NCBI RefSeq assembly: GCF_039534165.1
Contig: NZ_BAAAUX010000016.1
Location: 434,001 to 498,000 of the forward strand
Reading direction: 5' to 3'
Length of the DNA stretch: 64,000 nucleotides
Source: Saccharopolyspora_D taberi
GTDB taxonomy: Bacteria; Actinomycetota; Actinomycetes; Mycobacteriales; Pseudonocardiaceae
Of this stretch, positions 8,176 to 18,838 are shown piece after piece. Both the position numbers and the translations under genes were made by a program. Under the pieces are notes generated by a model. It worked only from the letters and a program-made list of their open reading frames with translations. It ran no database searches and was not told the origin of the DNA. How positions within the stretch are numbered: position 1 is the stretch's first letter; the number at the start of each line of letters is the position of its first letter.

Positions 8176-8892
8176 TTGCTCGAAGACCAGGTGGAACGCG
8201 CCGCGGTGGCGACCTGGCCCGCGTCGACCGTCGAGCGGGCGGACGGCTGGTTCCTGCGGCACTGCGAGGTGGTCCGCCGCAAGCGCTCCAACTCGGCGCT
8301 GCCTCCTGCCGTGATCGCGGACGTGGGGTCGGCGGTCGAGGCGGTGGAGGGTTTCTACGCCGAGCGCGGGTGCCGTCCGGTGGTGCAGGTGAGCCCGTTG
8401 GAGCGGCACGGGGAGCTCGACGGCTTCCTCGCCGGGCGCGGCTACCGCGCGGTGTCGGAGACCGAGGTGATGGTGGCCGACGTCGAGCCGGTCGCGGCTG
8501 CTGAGCCCGGGCTGGAGGTCCGGCTGGAGGCCGATCCGCACGAGTCGTGGTTCGCGGCGTGCGCGGCGGTCGGGCAGCCGGTGGAGCCGGGGCTGGACGC
8601 GATGGCCGGGCCCGCCGGGTTCGCGGTCGCGGTGGAGGACGGCGTGGCCGCGGGCGTCGGGCTGTTCGCGGTTTCCGGTTCCTGGTGCGGGGTTTACTGC
8701 ATGGCCACGGCCGAGTCCCGGCGCAGGCGCGGGGTCGCCGGCTCGGTGCTGCGCGCGGGCGCGCGCTGGGCGGCCGGAGCGGGCGCGCGGCGGCTGTTCC
8801 TCCAGGTCGAGGCGGACAACCCCGGCGCGCGGGCGCTGTACGAGAAGGCGGGGTTCCGGCGCTCGCACGGTTACCACTATCGGGTCGGGTAA
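8176..8892 (+). CDS. GNAT-family N-acetyltransferase
   Basis: The 238-residue protein has the C-terminal GNAT core: a beta-strand YCMATAESRRRRGVAGSVLR containing the acetyl-CoA-binding R/Q-x-x-G-x-A/G loop (about residues 180-195), then LFLQVEADNPGARALYEKAG. The N-terminal half (AVATWPAS ... GWFLR) matches the longer two-lobed GNATs. The start is uncertain: TTG 8176 gives a leader LEDQ, while GTG 8191 also fits the family, and neither has a good ribosome site. Its proximity to the APH-fold gene suggests a small-molecule modification pair, but the substrate is unknown. Confidence 0.75.
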   Translation: MLEDQVERAAVATWPASTVERADGWFLRHCEVVRRKRSNSALPPAVIADVGSAVEAVEGFYAERGCRPVVQVSPLERHGELDGFLAGRGYRAVSETEVMVADVEPVAAAEPGLEVRLEADPHESWFAACAAVGQPVEPGLDAMAGPAGFAVAVEDGVAAGVGLFAVSGSWCGVYCMATAESRRRRGVAGSVLRAGARWAAGAGARRLFLQVEADNPGARALYEKAGFRRSHGYHYRVG

Positions 8893-9224
8893 TCGTCTGG
8901 TCCGCTTGGGTGACGCGTCGCGGTTCGCCCGGCACGCTGCGTTAGCTCGATCACACTTTTCCCGCCGTCCTACCCGCCAGTACCCCCGCGGACAGCCCCC
9001 GACCCCGTTCCGCGAGGGCCCTTTGGGGTGAATTTGCAGGTGACGGGCGTGTTGTCGAATGAACATTTCTTCATTCGGCGGACCCCGCTCATCTCAACCG
9101 AGACTTGCGGACCAACCGCCTATATCGGATACCTTGAGTTCAACGTTTTGATACCTCCGCCCCCTACTCTCGACGAGGAGATCGGGGGCGGCATCAGTCG
9201 CGTTTCATATCGTGGGAGGAACCG
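8893..9224. other. Intergenic region upstream of the small secreted protein gene
   Basis: No gene is seen in about 330 bp. The stretch 9040-9215 is less GC-rich than its surroundings and contains TTGCGG (9105-9110) and GATACC-like elements (9127-9133, 9149-9155) either side of TTGAGTTCAA (a TTGA-TCAA inverted pair, 9134-9143). It is probably the promoter region for the following genes, but individual hexamers are not convincing. Confidence 0.35.
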
Positions 9225-9596
9225 GTGGTCGGGCTGCTTTGGGGCACTGTGAGAGCGGGTATATTCCTGCTTTTCGTGGTGTTGCTGGCTGTCGTCGGCC
9301 CCCAGTCCTCGGCCGTCGCCGGGCCGGTGGCGCAGTCGGCGCCGTCGACATCGGAAGAGAAGAACGAGCACCGGGAGAGCCAGAAGCACCGCGAGCGGCT
9401 GCCCGGAATCACCTTCCACCGGAGGGACTTCGAGCCGGCCGAGCGCGGCCACAGGCCGCTTCCGGGGAGCATGCAGCACGGTGTGGCCGACCGGCTGCGC
9501 CCGCTGGCCGTGCCTCCCTCAAGAAATTCCAAACCGCACGAGAAGTGCTTCAGAGAACTCCACTCACCCGCCGCTCTCCAGGTGTTCCGGCACTGA
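9225..9596 (+). CDS. Small membrane-anchored or secreted protein, unknown function
   Basis: I do not recognise this 123-residue protein. It begins with a hydrophobic segment (about residues 4-32, LLWGTVRAGIFLLFVVLLAV) that is a signal peptide or single anchor. A basic hydrophilic region follows, and the C-terminus contains a single Cys in HEKCFRELHSPAALQVFRH. A clean GGAGG lies 6-7 nt before the GTG start, and composition matches neighbours, so it is probably a real gene. It lies 68 bp upstream of the carbonic anhydrase on the same strand. A role with it is possible but unproven. Confidence 0.6.
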   Translation: MVGLLWGTVRAGIFLLFVVLLAVVGPQSSAVAGPVAQSAPSTSEEKNEHRESQKHRERLPGITFHRRDFEPAERGHRPLPGSMQHGVADRLRPLAVPPSRNSKPHEKCFRELHSPAALQVFRH

Positions 9597-9664
9597 GGTA
9601 ACCCGCCCGAAACACGGGCGTTGCGTGCCGACAACAACACTGTTCACCTTGAGTGGGGCGAGCA

Positions 9665-10264
9665 ATGAATTTCGAGCACTTCGTGCACCACGCACGTCGT
9701 CACCCGAGCATGCTGCCGGCCGACCAGCGCCGCCAGCTGGCCGCCGGACAGCAGCCCGCAGCCTTGTTCATCGGCTGCTCCGATTCGCGGGTCATCCCTT
9801 CCCAGATCACCGGTGCCGAACCCGGAAAACTGTTCGAGCTGCGCACTGCGGGGAATATCGTTCCGGCGTACAAGCCGGATTCCGGGTCGAGTGAAATGGG
9901 CACGATCGAATACGCCGTGCTGGTGCTCGGCATCCCGGAGATCATCGTGTGCGGGCACTCGCACTGCGGCGCGGTCACCGCGCTCACCGCGGCCGGACGC
10001 GGCCTGGACCAGCTGCCCGCGCTGCGGACCTGGCTGGGCACCGACGCGTCCACCGAACCGGCGGAGCCGTCGGACGGTGTCCGGATGGAGAGCAAGCGCC
10101 ACCTGCGGGCCCAGCTCAGGACCCTGTACGACTACCCGTTCGTGCGGGAGCGGGTCGAGGCGGGCACGTTGCGCGTGCACGGCTGGTTCTACGAGATCGA
10201 CACCGGCCTGGTCTACGTCTGCCCGAGCGACCTGAGGTCGGACTCGGACTTCCTCCCGCTCTGA
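9665..10264 (+). CDS. Beta-class carbonic anhydrase
   Basis: This enzyme interconverts CO2 and bicarbonate. The 199-residue protein carries the beta-class zinc site: Cys38 with the Asp40/Arg42 dyad in GCSDSR, and His98 and Cys101 in GHSHCG. The NFEHFVHHARRH start and YPFVRERVEAGTLRVHGWFY segment are typical. An in-frame GTG at 9653 would add MGRA, but the ATG matches the family N-terminus. A SulP anion transporter follows on the same strand, a common pairing in which the transporter supplies bicarbonate. Confidence 0.93.
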   Translation: MNFEHFVHHARRHPSMLPADQRRQLAAGQQPAALFIGCSDSRVIPSQITGAEPGKLFELRTAGNIVPAYKPDSGSSEMGTIEYAVLVLGIPEIIVCGHSHCGAVTALTAAGRGLDQLPALRTWLGTDASTEPAEPSDGVRMESKRHLRAQLRTLYDYPFVRERVEAGTLRVHGWFYEIDTGLVYVCPSDLRSDSDFLPL

Positions 10265-10383
10265 TCCCTGGCGGCGATCCCGCCGCACGACCAACCACCA
10301 CCGGGGCACGCCCGCGCGATCAAAGGTGCGGGCGCGCTTCCGCATTCCCTTTTTCCGAAAACCTCCCAATTTGGAGTGCATTC

Positions 10384-11889
10384 ATGTCTACGCATGTCGA
10401 GGCGCCGCGTCCCGCGGTGCGGCGAAGTGCGCCGCGTTGGCCGAAGGAATCGTTCGGTGCCGATCTCGGTGCTTCTCTCGTGGTGTTCCTCGTGGCGCTG
10501 CCGCTGTGCGTCGGCGTGGCCGTCGCCTCCGGTGTCCCGGCCGAGCTGGGGATCATCACCGGTGTTGTCGGCGGCATCGTCGTCGGCCTGCTGCCGGGGA
10601 GCACGATGCAGGTCAGCGGCCCCGCCGCGGGGCTGACCGTGCTGGTCGCGTCGGCGGTGGGCCAGCACGGCCTGGCCGCGCTCGGGGTGATCGTGCTCGG
10701 CGCGGGTGTCCTGCAGATCCTGATGGGCGTGTCCCGGATCGGTTCCTGGTTCCGGGCGATCTCGCCGTCGGTGGTGCAGGGGATGCTGGCCGGGATCGGG
10801 CTGGTGCTGATCCTGGGCCAGATCTACCCCGTCGGCGGCCTGCCGCAGCCGGCCCACACGCCGGAGAAGTTCGCGGGCATCCCCGATCTCGCCATCACCG
10901 CGCTGACCACGCCGGTCGGCCTGAGCGGGCTGTTCCTCGCGGTGCTGACCCTGGTCGTGATCTCGCTGTGGGGCCGCCTGCCCGAGAAGGTCCGCCTGGT
11001 CCCGGGGGCGCTCATCGCGGTCGTCGTCGCTTCCGCGGTGGCACTGGTGGCGGCGCTGCCGGTGAAGAAGATCGAGGTCGGCTCCTTGCTGGAGGCGATC
11101 AACCCACCCACCGCCTGGGGCGGACTGCTCGACCCGGCGCTGCTCGGCTCGATGCTCACCTTCGCGTTGATCGCCTCGGCGGAGAGCCTGTTCAGCGCCG
11201 CGGCGGTGGACCGGATGCACAACGGCCCGAAAACCCAGTACAACAAGGAACTCGTCGCCCAGGGCGCGGGCAACGCGGTGTGCGGTCTGCTTGGCGCGTT
11301 GCCGATGACAGCGGTGATCGTGCGCAGCTCGGCCAACGTCCAGGCGGGTGCGCGGACCAAGCTGTCCCGCGTGCTGCACGGCTGCTGGCTGCTGCTGTTC
11401 GTGATGCTGCTGCCCGGGGTGCTCAACTTCATCCCGACCGCCGTCCTGGCCGCCCTGCTGATCCAGGCCGGCTGGAAGCTGCTGGAGCTCAAGCAGGTCG
11501 TCGCGCTGGTGCGCGAGCACAAGTCGGAGGCGTTCGTCGTGGTGCTGACCGCAGGCATGATCGTGGCCACCGACCTGCTCATCGGCACCCTCGTCGGCCT
11601 CGGCGTCGCGATCCTGAAGACCGCGCTGGAGATGTCGCGGTTCTCCGTGGAGCACCACCACCGCGAGGACCACGTGCGCGTCGAGTTCGGCGGCAACGCG
11701 ACCTTCCTGCGGCTGCCCCGGCTGCTCGACCACCTCGAGCGGCTGCCCGACGGCAAGCACGTGCACCTGGACATGACCATGGTCCGCCACCTCGACCGCG
11801 CCTGCCACCAGGCCGTCGAGCACTGGGCCGCTCAGCGCAGGCGCAGCCAGGACAGCGTCGAGGTCGCGCTGCCCGCGAGGACCGGCTGA
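10384..11889 (+). CDS. SulP-family inorganic anion transporter (probably bicarbonate)
   Basis: The protein (501 aa) has about eleven or twelve hydrophobic segments between residues 25 and 415. It shows SulP/SLC26 signatures: the ALPLCVGVAVASGVPAELGI segment, SGPAAGLTVLVA, and the ALIASAESLFSAAAVDRMH region near the anion site. The C-terminus (about 420-501) is a short STAS-like domain (VEFGGNATFLRLPRL, VHLDMTMVRHLD). A longer frame opens at 9949 but overlaps the carbonic anhydrase. ATG 10384 starts just before the conserved N-terminus. Linkage to carbonic anhydrase makes bicarbonate the best substrate guess over sulfate. Confidence 0.88.
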   Translation: MSTHVEAPRPAVRRSAPRWPKESFGADLGASLVVFLVALPLCVGVAVASGVPAELGIITGVVGGIVVGLLPGSTMQVSGPAAGLTVLVASAVGQHGLAALGVIVLGAGVLQILMGVSRIGSWFRAISPSVVQGMLAGIGLVLILGQIYPVGGLPQPAHTPEKFAGIPDLAITALTTPVGLSGLFLAVLTLVVISLWGRLPEKVRLVPGALIAVVVASAVALVAALPVKKIEVGSLLEAINPPTAWGGLLDPALLGSMLTFALIASAESLFSAAAVDRMHNGPKTQYNKELVAQGAGNAVCGLLGALPMTAVIVRSSANVQAGARTKLSRVLHGCWLLLFVMLLPGVLNFIPTAVLAALLIQAGWKLLELKQVVALVREHKSEAFVVVLTAGMIVATDLLIGTLVGLGVAILKTALEMSRFSVEHHHREDHVRVEFGGNATFLRLPRLLDHLERLPDGKHVHLDMTMVRHLDRACHQAVEHWAAQRRRSQDSVEVALPARTG

Positions 11890-11912
11890 CCGGGGCCGTC
11901 GTGGGTGCCCGG

Positions 11913-11918
11913 TAGCGT
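11913..11918 (+). promoter_or_regulatory. Candidate -10 element for a leaderless rarA mRNA
   Basis: TAGCGT ends seven bases before the GTG start of rarA, and no ribosome-binding sequence separates them. This is the arrangement of leaderless actinobacterial transcripts, in which transcription begins at or next to the start codon. It is inferred from sequence alone. Confidence 0.4.
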
Positions 11919-11925
11919 CGGCGGG

Positions 11926-13287
11926 GTGAGTGAGGGCCTGTTCGACGAAGGGCTGTTCGGCGCCGAGACCGAGGACCGGGCAGGCGAGCGGTTGGCCGAG
12001 AACGCGCCGCTGGCGGTGCGGATGCGGCCCCGGTCGCTGGACGAGGTGGTCGGCCAGGACCACCTGCTGGGGCCGGGGGCCCCGCTGCGCAGGCTGGTCG
12101 AGGGCGCGGCCCCGGCGTCGGTGCTGCTGTACGGGCCGCCGGGGACCGGGAAGACGACGCTGGCGAACCTGGTGTCCCGGGCGACCGGGCGCCGGTTCGC
12201 GGCGCTGTCGGCGCTGTCGTCCGGGGTGAAGGAGGTCCGGGCGGTCATCGAGGAGGCCAGGCGCAGGCTCGGCCGGTCGGGCGAGTCGACGGTCCTGTTC
12301 ATCGACGAGGTGCACCGCTTCTCCAAGACGCAGCAGGACGCGCTGCTCGGCGCGGTCGAGGACCGCACGGTGCTGCTGGTGGCGGCGACCACGGAGAACC
12401 CGTTCTTCTCCGTGGTCGCCCCGCTGCTTTCGCGGTCGCTGGTGCTGCAACTGCGCAGCCACGGCGACGAGGACATCCGCGAGCTGCTGTGCCGCGCGGT
12501 CACCGACGAGCGAGGTCTGGGCGGTGCGCTGCGGCTGGCCGACGACGCCGAGGCGCACCTGGTGTCGCTGGCCGGGGGAGACGCGAGGCGGGCGCTGACC
12601 GCGCTGGAGGCGGCGGCCGAGTCGGCCACCTCCACCGGCGCGGACGTGATCGACCTGGCGACCGTCGAAGCCACCGTCGACCGCGCGGCGGTGCTCTACG
12701 ACCGCGGCGGCGACCAGCACTACGACGTGGTCAGCGCGTTCATCAAGTCGATCCGCGGGTCCGATGTGGACGCCGCGCTGCACTACCTGGCCAGGATGGT
12801 CGAGGCGGGGGAGGACCCGCGGTTCATCGCCCGCAGGCTCGTCGTGCACGCCAGCGAGGACATCGGCCTGGCCGACCCGACGGCGTTGCAGGCCGCGGTC
12901 GCCGCCGCGCACGCGGTCCAGTTCATCGGCATGCCGGAGGGCAGGCTCGTGCTGGCGCAGGCCACCATCCACCTGGCCACCGCACCGAAGTCCAACGCGG
13001 TGACGACGGCGATCGAGGAAGCGATCGGCGACGTCCGCGCGGGCAAGGCGGGCCCGGTGCCCCCGCACCTGCGCGACGGTCACTACGCGGGCGCGAGCAA
13101 GCTCGGCAACGCGCAGGGCTACCGCTACCCGCACGAGAAGCCGGAGGGCGTGCTGCGCCAGCAGTACCCGCCGGACGAGCTGGTCGGACGGGACTACTAC
13201 CGCCCCACCGGCCGCGGCGCGGAGCGCACGCTCGGCGAGCGCGTGCCGAAGCTGCGCGACATCGTGCGCGGCGGATCTGGCGGGTAG
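11926..13287 (+). CDS. rarA: Replication-associated recombination protein A (RarA/MgsA-type AAA+ ATPase)
   Basis: A clamp-loader-like AAA+ ATPase acting at stalled replication forks. In the 453-residue protein the Walker A GPPGTGKT is at residues 70-77 and Walker B LFIDEVHR at about 124-131. There is a sensor-1 region with AATTENP and a C-terminal helical/tetramerisation part containing HYDVVSAFIKSIRGSD and SEDIGLADP, both diagnostic for RarA. A GTG at 11905 is also in frame. GTG 11926 is preferred because MSEGLFDEGLF is close to the family N-terminus and a -10-like element lies just upstream. The gene ends in a REP-like palindrome region facing a small minus-strand gene. Confidence 0.93.
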   Translation: MSEGLFDEGLFGAETEDRAGERLAENAPLAVRMRPRSLDEVVGQDHLLGPGAPLRRLVEGAAPASVLLYGPPGTGKTTLANLVSRATGRRFAALSALSSGVKEVRAVIEEARRRLGRSGESTVLFIDEVHRFSKTQQDALLGAVEDRTVLLVAATTENPFFSVVAPLLSRSLVLQLRSHGDEDIRELLCRAVTDERGLGGALRLADDAEAHLVSLAGGDARRALTALEAAAESATSTGADVIDLATVEATVDRAAVLYDRGGDQHYDVVSAFIKSIRGSDVDAALHYLARMVEAGEDPRFIARRLVVHASEDIGLADPTALQAAVAAAHAVQFIGMPEGRLVLAQATIHLATAPKSNAVTTAIEEAIGDVRAGKAGPVPPHLRDGHYAGASKLGNAQGYRYPHEKPEGVLRQQYPPDELVGRDYYRPTGRGAERTLGERVPKLRDIVRGGSGG

Positions 13288-13368
13288 GCAGGGCTTCAAG
13301 GCGGGTCGGGCACCAAGTCAGAACGGCGAACCTCAGAGCCCACGCGCCCGGCCGCGAAGTCCCCAACC

Positions 13369-13389
13369 GAACCGGCAAACCCGCTTCGG
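13369..13389. repeat. REP-like palindromic element, copy 1
   Basis: An imperfect palindrome beginning GAACCGGCAAAC and ending CGCTTCGG, so that 5' CCGAACCGG can pair with CCGCTTCGG around a short loop. Near-identical copies occur at 21209-21229 and 21259-21279. This one lies between the convergent rarA and zinc-ribbon genes, where it may act as a two-way terminator. Confidence 0.6.
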
Positions 13390-13393
13390 TCCA

Positions 13394-13416
13394 GGAGACC
13401 TGCCGGGGGTCTGGGG
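13394..13416. repeat. Dispersed 23-bp repeat, copy 1
   Basis: This 23-bp sequence contains AGACC and GGTCT arms around TGCCGGG. It is identical to 21148-21170, nearly 8 kb away, and both copies lie close to the GAACCGGC-type palindromes. Exact conservation outside genes marks it as a dispersed repeat unit. Confidence 0.65.
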
Positions 13417-13426
13417 CCAACCGCGC

Positions 13427-13573
13427 TCAACACCGCGGACACACCCAATCCCCGGTCCCCTGCACGGGAATCATCGGCCCCCCGCAGATGGGACAGGTCT
13501 GGTTGCCGAGTCCGCCGGTCGGGGACCGCCGGGAGCGGTCGGCGACCGGCGCAGTGAAGTCCGCGTCGCTCAT
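13427..13573 (-). CDS. Small zinc-ribbon protein, 48 aa
   Basis: A 48-residue frame ends with two knuckles, C27-P-I-C30 and C45-P-R-C48, the stop codon following directly. The segment CPICGGPMIPVQGTGDWVCP reads like a rubredoxin/zinc-ribbon module, with a polar, probably disordered first 25 residues (MSDADFTAPVADRSRR). The ordered four-cysteine pattern is unlikely by chance in this frame. A longer 96-residue frame overlapping it on the same strand has no motif. The ribosome site is weak. The function is unknown; such miniature ribbons bind nucleic acids or proteins. It converges with rarA. Confidence 0.65.
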   Translation of the reverse strand: MSDADFTAPVADRSRRSPTGGLGNQTCPICGGPMIPVQGTGDWVCPRC

Positions 13574-13880
13574 GTGGAAACACCATGCCGTTCCCGGTGG
13601 TGCGCGGTCGATCGCCCGGAATGCCGCAGCCGTGGCACCGGGCGGGCGTTGCTGGACCTCAACACCGAACCCCTCCTGATCAGGTTGGGCCGAACCTCCG
13701 GTCGCTCGGGCCGGACGCGAACAGCAAGTTGATCAATCAATCATCGGCCGCTGCGCCTGGCTGCCGGAGCACGCGTGCGGTGGTTCTTGAGTAGTGAAAC
13801 CGGGGGAACGGCGACCACGTACGGCAGCCGGGCCCGGGTAGATTCGCGCTGCCCGGCACGGCGACGACAGGAGTTTCGGA
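13574..13880. other. Intergenic region between divergent zinc-ribbon and dehydrogenase genes
   Basis: About 300 bp without a gene. TAGATT at 13839-13844 is a plausible -10 element for the dehydrogenase, and TGATCAATCAATCA near 13731-13744 is an AT-rich patch. No other structure is seen. Confidence 0.35.
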
Positions 13881-14846
13881 GTGGACAGGCGGATCGTGGT
13901 CACCAGGACCGTGCCGGAGCTGGCCCTGGAGATCCTGCGGGCGGCAGGGGAAGTCGTGGTCTGCGGCCAGGACCGGCCGCTGACGGCCGACGAGCTGAAG
14001 GAGGCGGTCCGGGGCGCGCACGGCGTCGTCGCGATGCTGCACGACCGGGTGGACGGCTCGGTTGCCGAGGCCGCGGGCCCGCAGCTGGAGGTCGTTGCCA
14101 ACGTCGCGGTCGGCTACGACAACATCGACGTCGAGGCGCTCGCCCGGCACCGGGTGGTCGTGACCAACACCCCCGGCGTGCTCGTCGACGCGACCGCGGA
14201 CCTCGCGCTCGGCCTGCTGCTGGCCGTCACCCGCAGGCTCGGCGAGGGCGAGCGGCTGCTGCGCGCCCGCGAACCCTGGACCTTCCACCTCGGTTTCATG
14301 CTCGGCACCGGGCTTCAGGGCAAGACGCTCGGCATCATCGGCCTCGGGCAGATCGGCCAGGCGGTCGCGCGCCGCGCCAGGGCTTTCGGCATGCGGATCG
14401 CCTACACCGGCCGCCGCCGCGCGGACGCCGCCGTCGAAGCCGAGCTCGACGCGCGCTTCCTCGGCCAGGACGAGCTGCTGCGCGACTCGGACATGGTGTC
14501 GGTGCACTGCCCGCTGACCGAGCAGACCCGGCACCTGATCGACGAGCGCGCGCTGCGGCTGATGAAGCCCACAGCAGTGCTGGTCAACACCAGCCGCGGC
14601 CCGGTGGTCGACGAGAAGGCGCTGGCGTCCGCGCTGCGCGAGGGCCGCATCGGCGGCGCCGCGCTGGACGTCTTCGAGCACGAGCCCGACGTCGATCCGG
14701 GGCTGCTGGAGCTCGACAACGTCGCGCTCGCGCCGCATCTCGGTTCGGCGACGATCGAGACCCGGACCGCGATGGCCGAGCTCGCCGCGCGCAACGTGGC
14801 AGCCGTGCTCGGAGGGAAACCGCCGGTCACGCCGGTCACCGGGTAA
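13881..14846 (+). CDS. D-isomer-specific 2-hydroxyacid dehydrogenase (glyoxylate/hydroxypyruvate reductase-like)
   Basis: The NAD(P)-dependent enzyme (321 aa) reduces a 2-oxoacid or oxidises a D-2-hydroxyacid. The Rossmann loop GLGQIG is at residues 154-159, and the catalytic triad is visible as Arg239 (NTSRGPVVDE), Glu268 (DVFEHEP) and His286 (APHLGSAT). The GRRR segment after the second beta-strand (178-180) suggests NADPH preference. The GTG start follows an AGGAG about 8 nt upstream. The most similar characterised group is glyoxylate reductase, but substrate cannot be read from sequence. Confidence 0.9.
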   Translation: MDRRIVVTRTVPELALEILRAAGEVVVCGQDRPLTADELKEAVRGAHGVVAMLHDRVDGSVAEAAGPQLEVVANVAVGYDNIDVEALARHRVVVTNTPGVLVDATADLALGLLLAVTRRLGEGERLLRAREPWTFHLGFMLGTGLQGKTLGIIGLGQIGQAVARRARAFGMRIAYTGRRRADAAVEAELDARFLGQDELLRDSDMVSVHCPLTEQTRHLIDERALRLMKPTAVLVNTSRGPVVDEKALASALREGRIGGAALDVFEHEPDVDPGLLELDNVALAPHLGSATIETRTAMAELAARNVAAVLGGKPPVTPVTG

Positions 14847-14956
14847 TCGGCGGGCGGTCACCCACCCGGCGCACGCTGTTCGGTAACCTGACCGCGATCA
14901 CCCCACCGGCGCGAACGCCGGTGGTCGACAAAACCACGTGGAAAACGGGAGGGCAC

Positions 14957-15358
14957 GTGACGCCCACGCAGATCGCCGCACTGATCGCAGCCGGCGCGTT
15001 CGTGCTGCTGGTCGTGCTGGTGGCGATCCCGCTGGTCAAGCTCGGCCGCACGCTGGACGAGGCGACCATCGCGATCCGCAAGGCGCACGAGAACTCCGAC
15101 CCGCTGTTCACCGGCGCGAACACGACGCTCACCCACGTCAACACCCAGCTGGAGCGGGTCGACGGCATCACCGCCAACGCCAAGACCGTCAGCGGCAACG
15201 TCTCGGCCCTGTCTTCGCTGTTCACGGCTACACTGGGTGGCCCGTTGGTGAAGACTGCGGCCTTCTCCTACGGGGTCAGCAAGGCGCTGCGGGCCCGCCG
15301 CAAGCGCAAGCAGGAGCCCGTCGGCAGGCACTCCCGCCGCAAGGGTGGTCGCAAGTGA
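14957..15358 (+). CDS. DUF948-type membrane-anchored protein
   Basis: The 133-residue protein has one N-terminal transmembrane helix (about residues 6-27), then a helical, probably coiled-coil segment (about 30-100, LGRTLDEATIAIRKAHENSD) and a very basic tail (ARRKRKQ ... RRKGGRK). This matches the DUF948 family regularly found just upstream of alaS in actinobacteria. The GTG start has GGGAGGG directly upstream. TAACCT at 14884-14889 is a plausible -10. The stop overlaps the next GTG by 4 bp, so the two are translationally coupled. The function is unknown; a cell-envelope role is often guessed. Confidence 0.85.
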   Translation: MTPTQIAALIAAGAFVLLVVLVAIPLVKLGRTLDEATIAIRKAHENSDPLFTGANTTLTHVNTQLERVDGITANAKTVSGNVSALSSLFTATLGGPLVKTAAFSYGVSKALRARRKRKQEPVGRHSRRKGGRK

Positions 15359-15645
15359 GGCGCATGTTCTGGTTCGGAGCCGGCGTGGCCGCCGGGGTGG
15401 CGATCAGCCGCAAGCTCGGCGAGACCGCCCGCAAGGCCACGCCCACCGGCATGGCCGAGCAGCTCGGCGGCGCGATGCGCGAACTCGCCGGTGCGGTCGG
15501 GTCGTTCGGCGCTGACGTGCGCGCCGGGATGAGTGAACGCGAGCAGGAGCTGCAGGAAGTGGTCGAGCAGGCCGACGGCCGCTACGCCAGGGTGGACGAC
15601 GACGCCCGCCGGGCGGACCGGCGAGCTCGCCGGGCGGGACGCTGA
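15355..15645 (+). CDS. Small DUF6167-like protein upstream of alaS
   Basis: The 96-residue protein begins with a short glycine-rich hydrophobic segment (MFWFGAGVAAGVAISRKL) and continues as charged helix ending in an Arg/Asp-rich tail. It is the usual partner of the DUF948 gene in the alaS neighbourhood. The GTG overlaps the previous stop (GTGA); ATG 15364 is an alternative. It may associate with the membrane or with the DUF948 protein, but no function is established. Confidence 0.75.
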   Translation: MRRMFWFGAGVAAGVAISRKLGETARKATPTGMAEQLGGAMRELAGAVGSFGADVRAGMSEREQELQEVVEQADGRYARVDDDARRADRRARRAGR

Positions 15646-15713
15646 CGCCCGACGCGCCCGCGCGTCCCGCCGCCTCCACGCCCGGCCACTCGCCCTCCAC
15701 CGAAGGATTCACC

Positions 15714-18382
<2,669 letters not shown>

Positions 18383-18386
<4 letters not shown>

Positions 18387-18838
18387 CCTCGCCGGGACCG
18401 GGACGCCGGCTGGGTGTGGACGTCGGCGCGGTGCGCGTCGGCGTCGCCCTCAGCGATCCCGCGCCGATGCTGGCGACCCCGCTGGTGACGTTGAAACGGG
18501 ACGCCGACGGCGGCAGCGACCTCGCCGAGCTGGCCGCGCTCGTGGCCGAGCACGAGGTGGTCGAGGTCGTGGTCGGGATGCCCAAGACGCTGGCAGGCCG
18601 GCACGGCCCGGCGGCGGAGGCGGCGCAGGCCTACGGCCGGGAGTTGGCACGGCGGATCGCCCCGGTGCCGGTGGTGTTCAGCGACGAACGGCTCACCACG
18701 GTTACCGCCAGTCGGATGCTGAGCAAGCGCGGTGTTCGCGGTAAGAAGCAACGGGCCGTGGTGGACCAGGCCGCCGCGGTCGAGATTCTGCAAGCGTGGT
18801 TGGACGGCCGGGGGCAGACGCGAGAGGACCTTTCGTGA
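18383..18838 (+). CDS. ruvX: Putative pre-16S rRNA nuclease / Holliday junction resolvase-like protein
   Basis: YqgF/RuvX family (151 aa) with RNase H-like fold: first acidic strand LGVDVGAVRVGVALSD, the VGMPKTLAGRHG segment, and DERLTTVTASRML followed by VDQAAAVEILQ with the last catalytic Asp. Proposed roles are 16S rRNA 5' maturation and resolution of DNA junctions. It is coupled to both neighbours through GTGA overlaps. Confidence 0.93.

Noticed and set aside
9653..9664. Earlier GTG start for the carbonic anhydrase
   Set aside because: ATG 9665 matches the family N-terminus, and the GTG only adds MGRA.
10213..13299. A 1028-codon open frame on the minus strand
   Set aside because: It runs antisense to the SulP transporter and rarA and is open only because of high third-position GC; its His/Arg/Gln-rich translation has no domains.
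13296..13586. A 96-residue minus-strand frame
   Set aside because: It has no motif, while the overlapping 48-residue frame carries an ordered four-cysteine ribbon.
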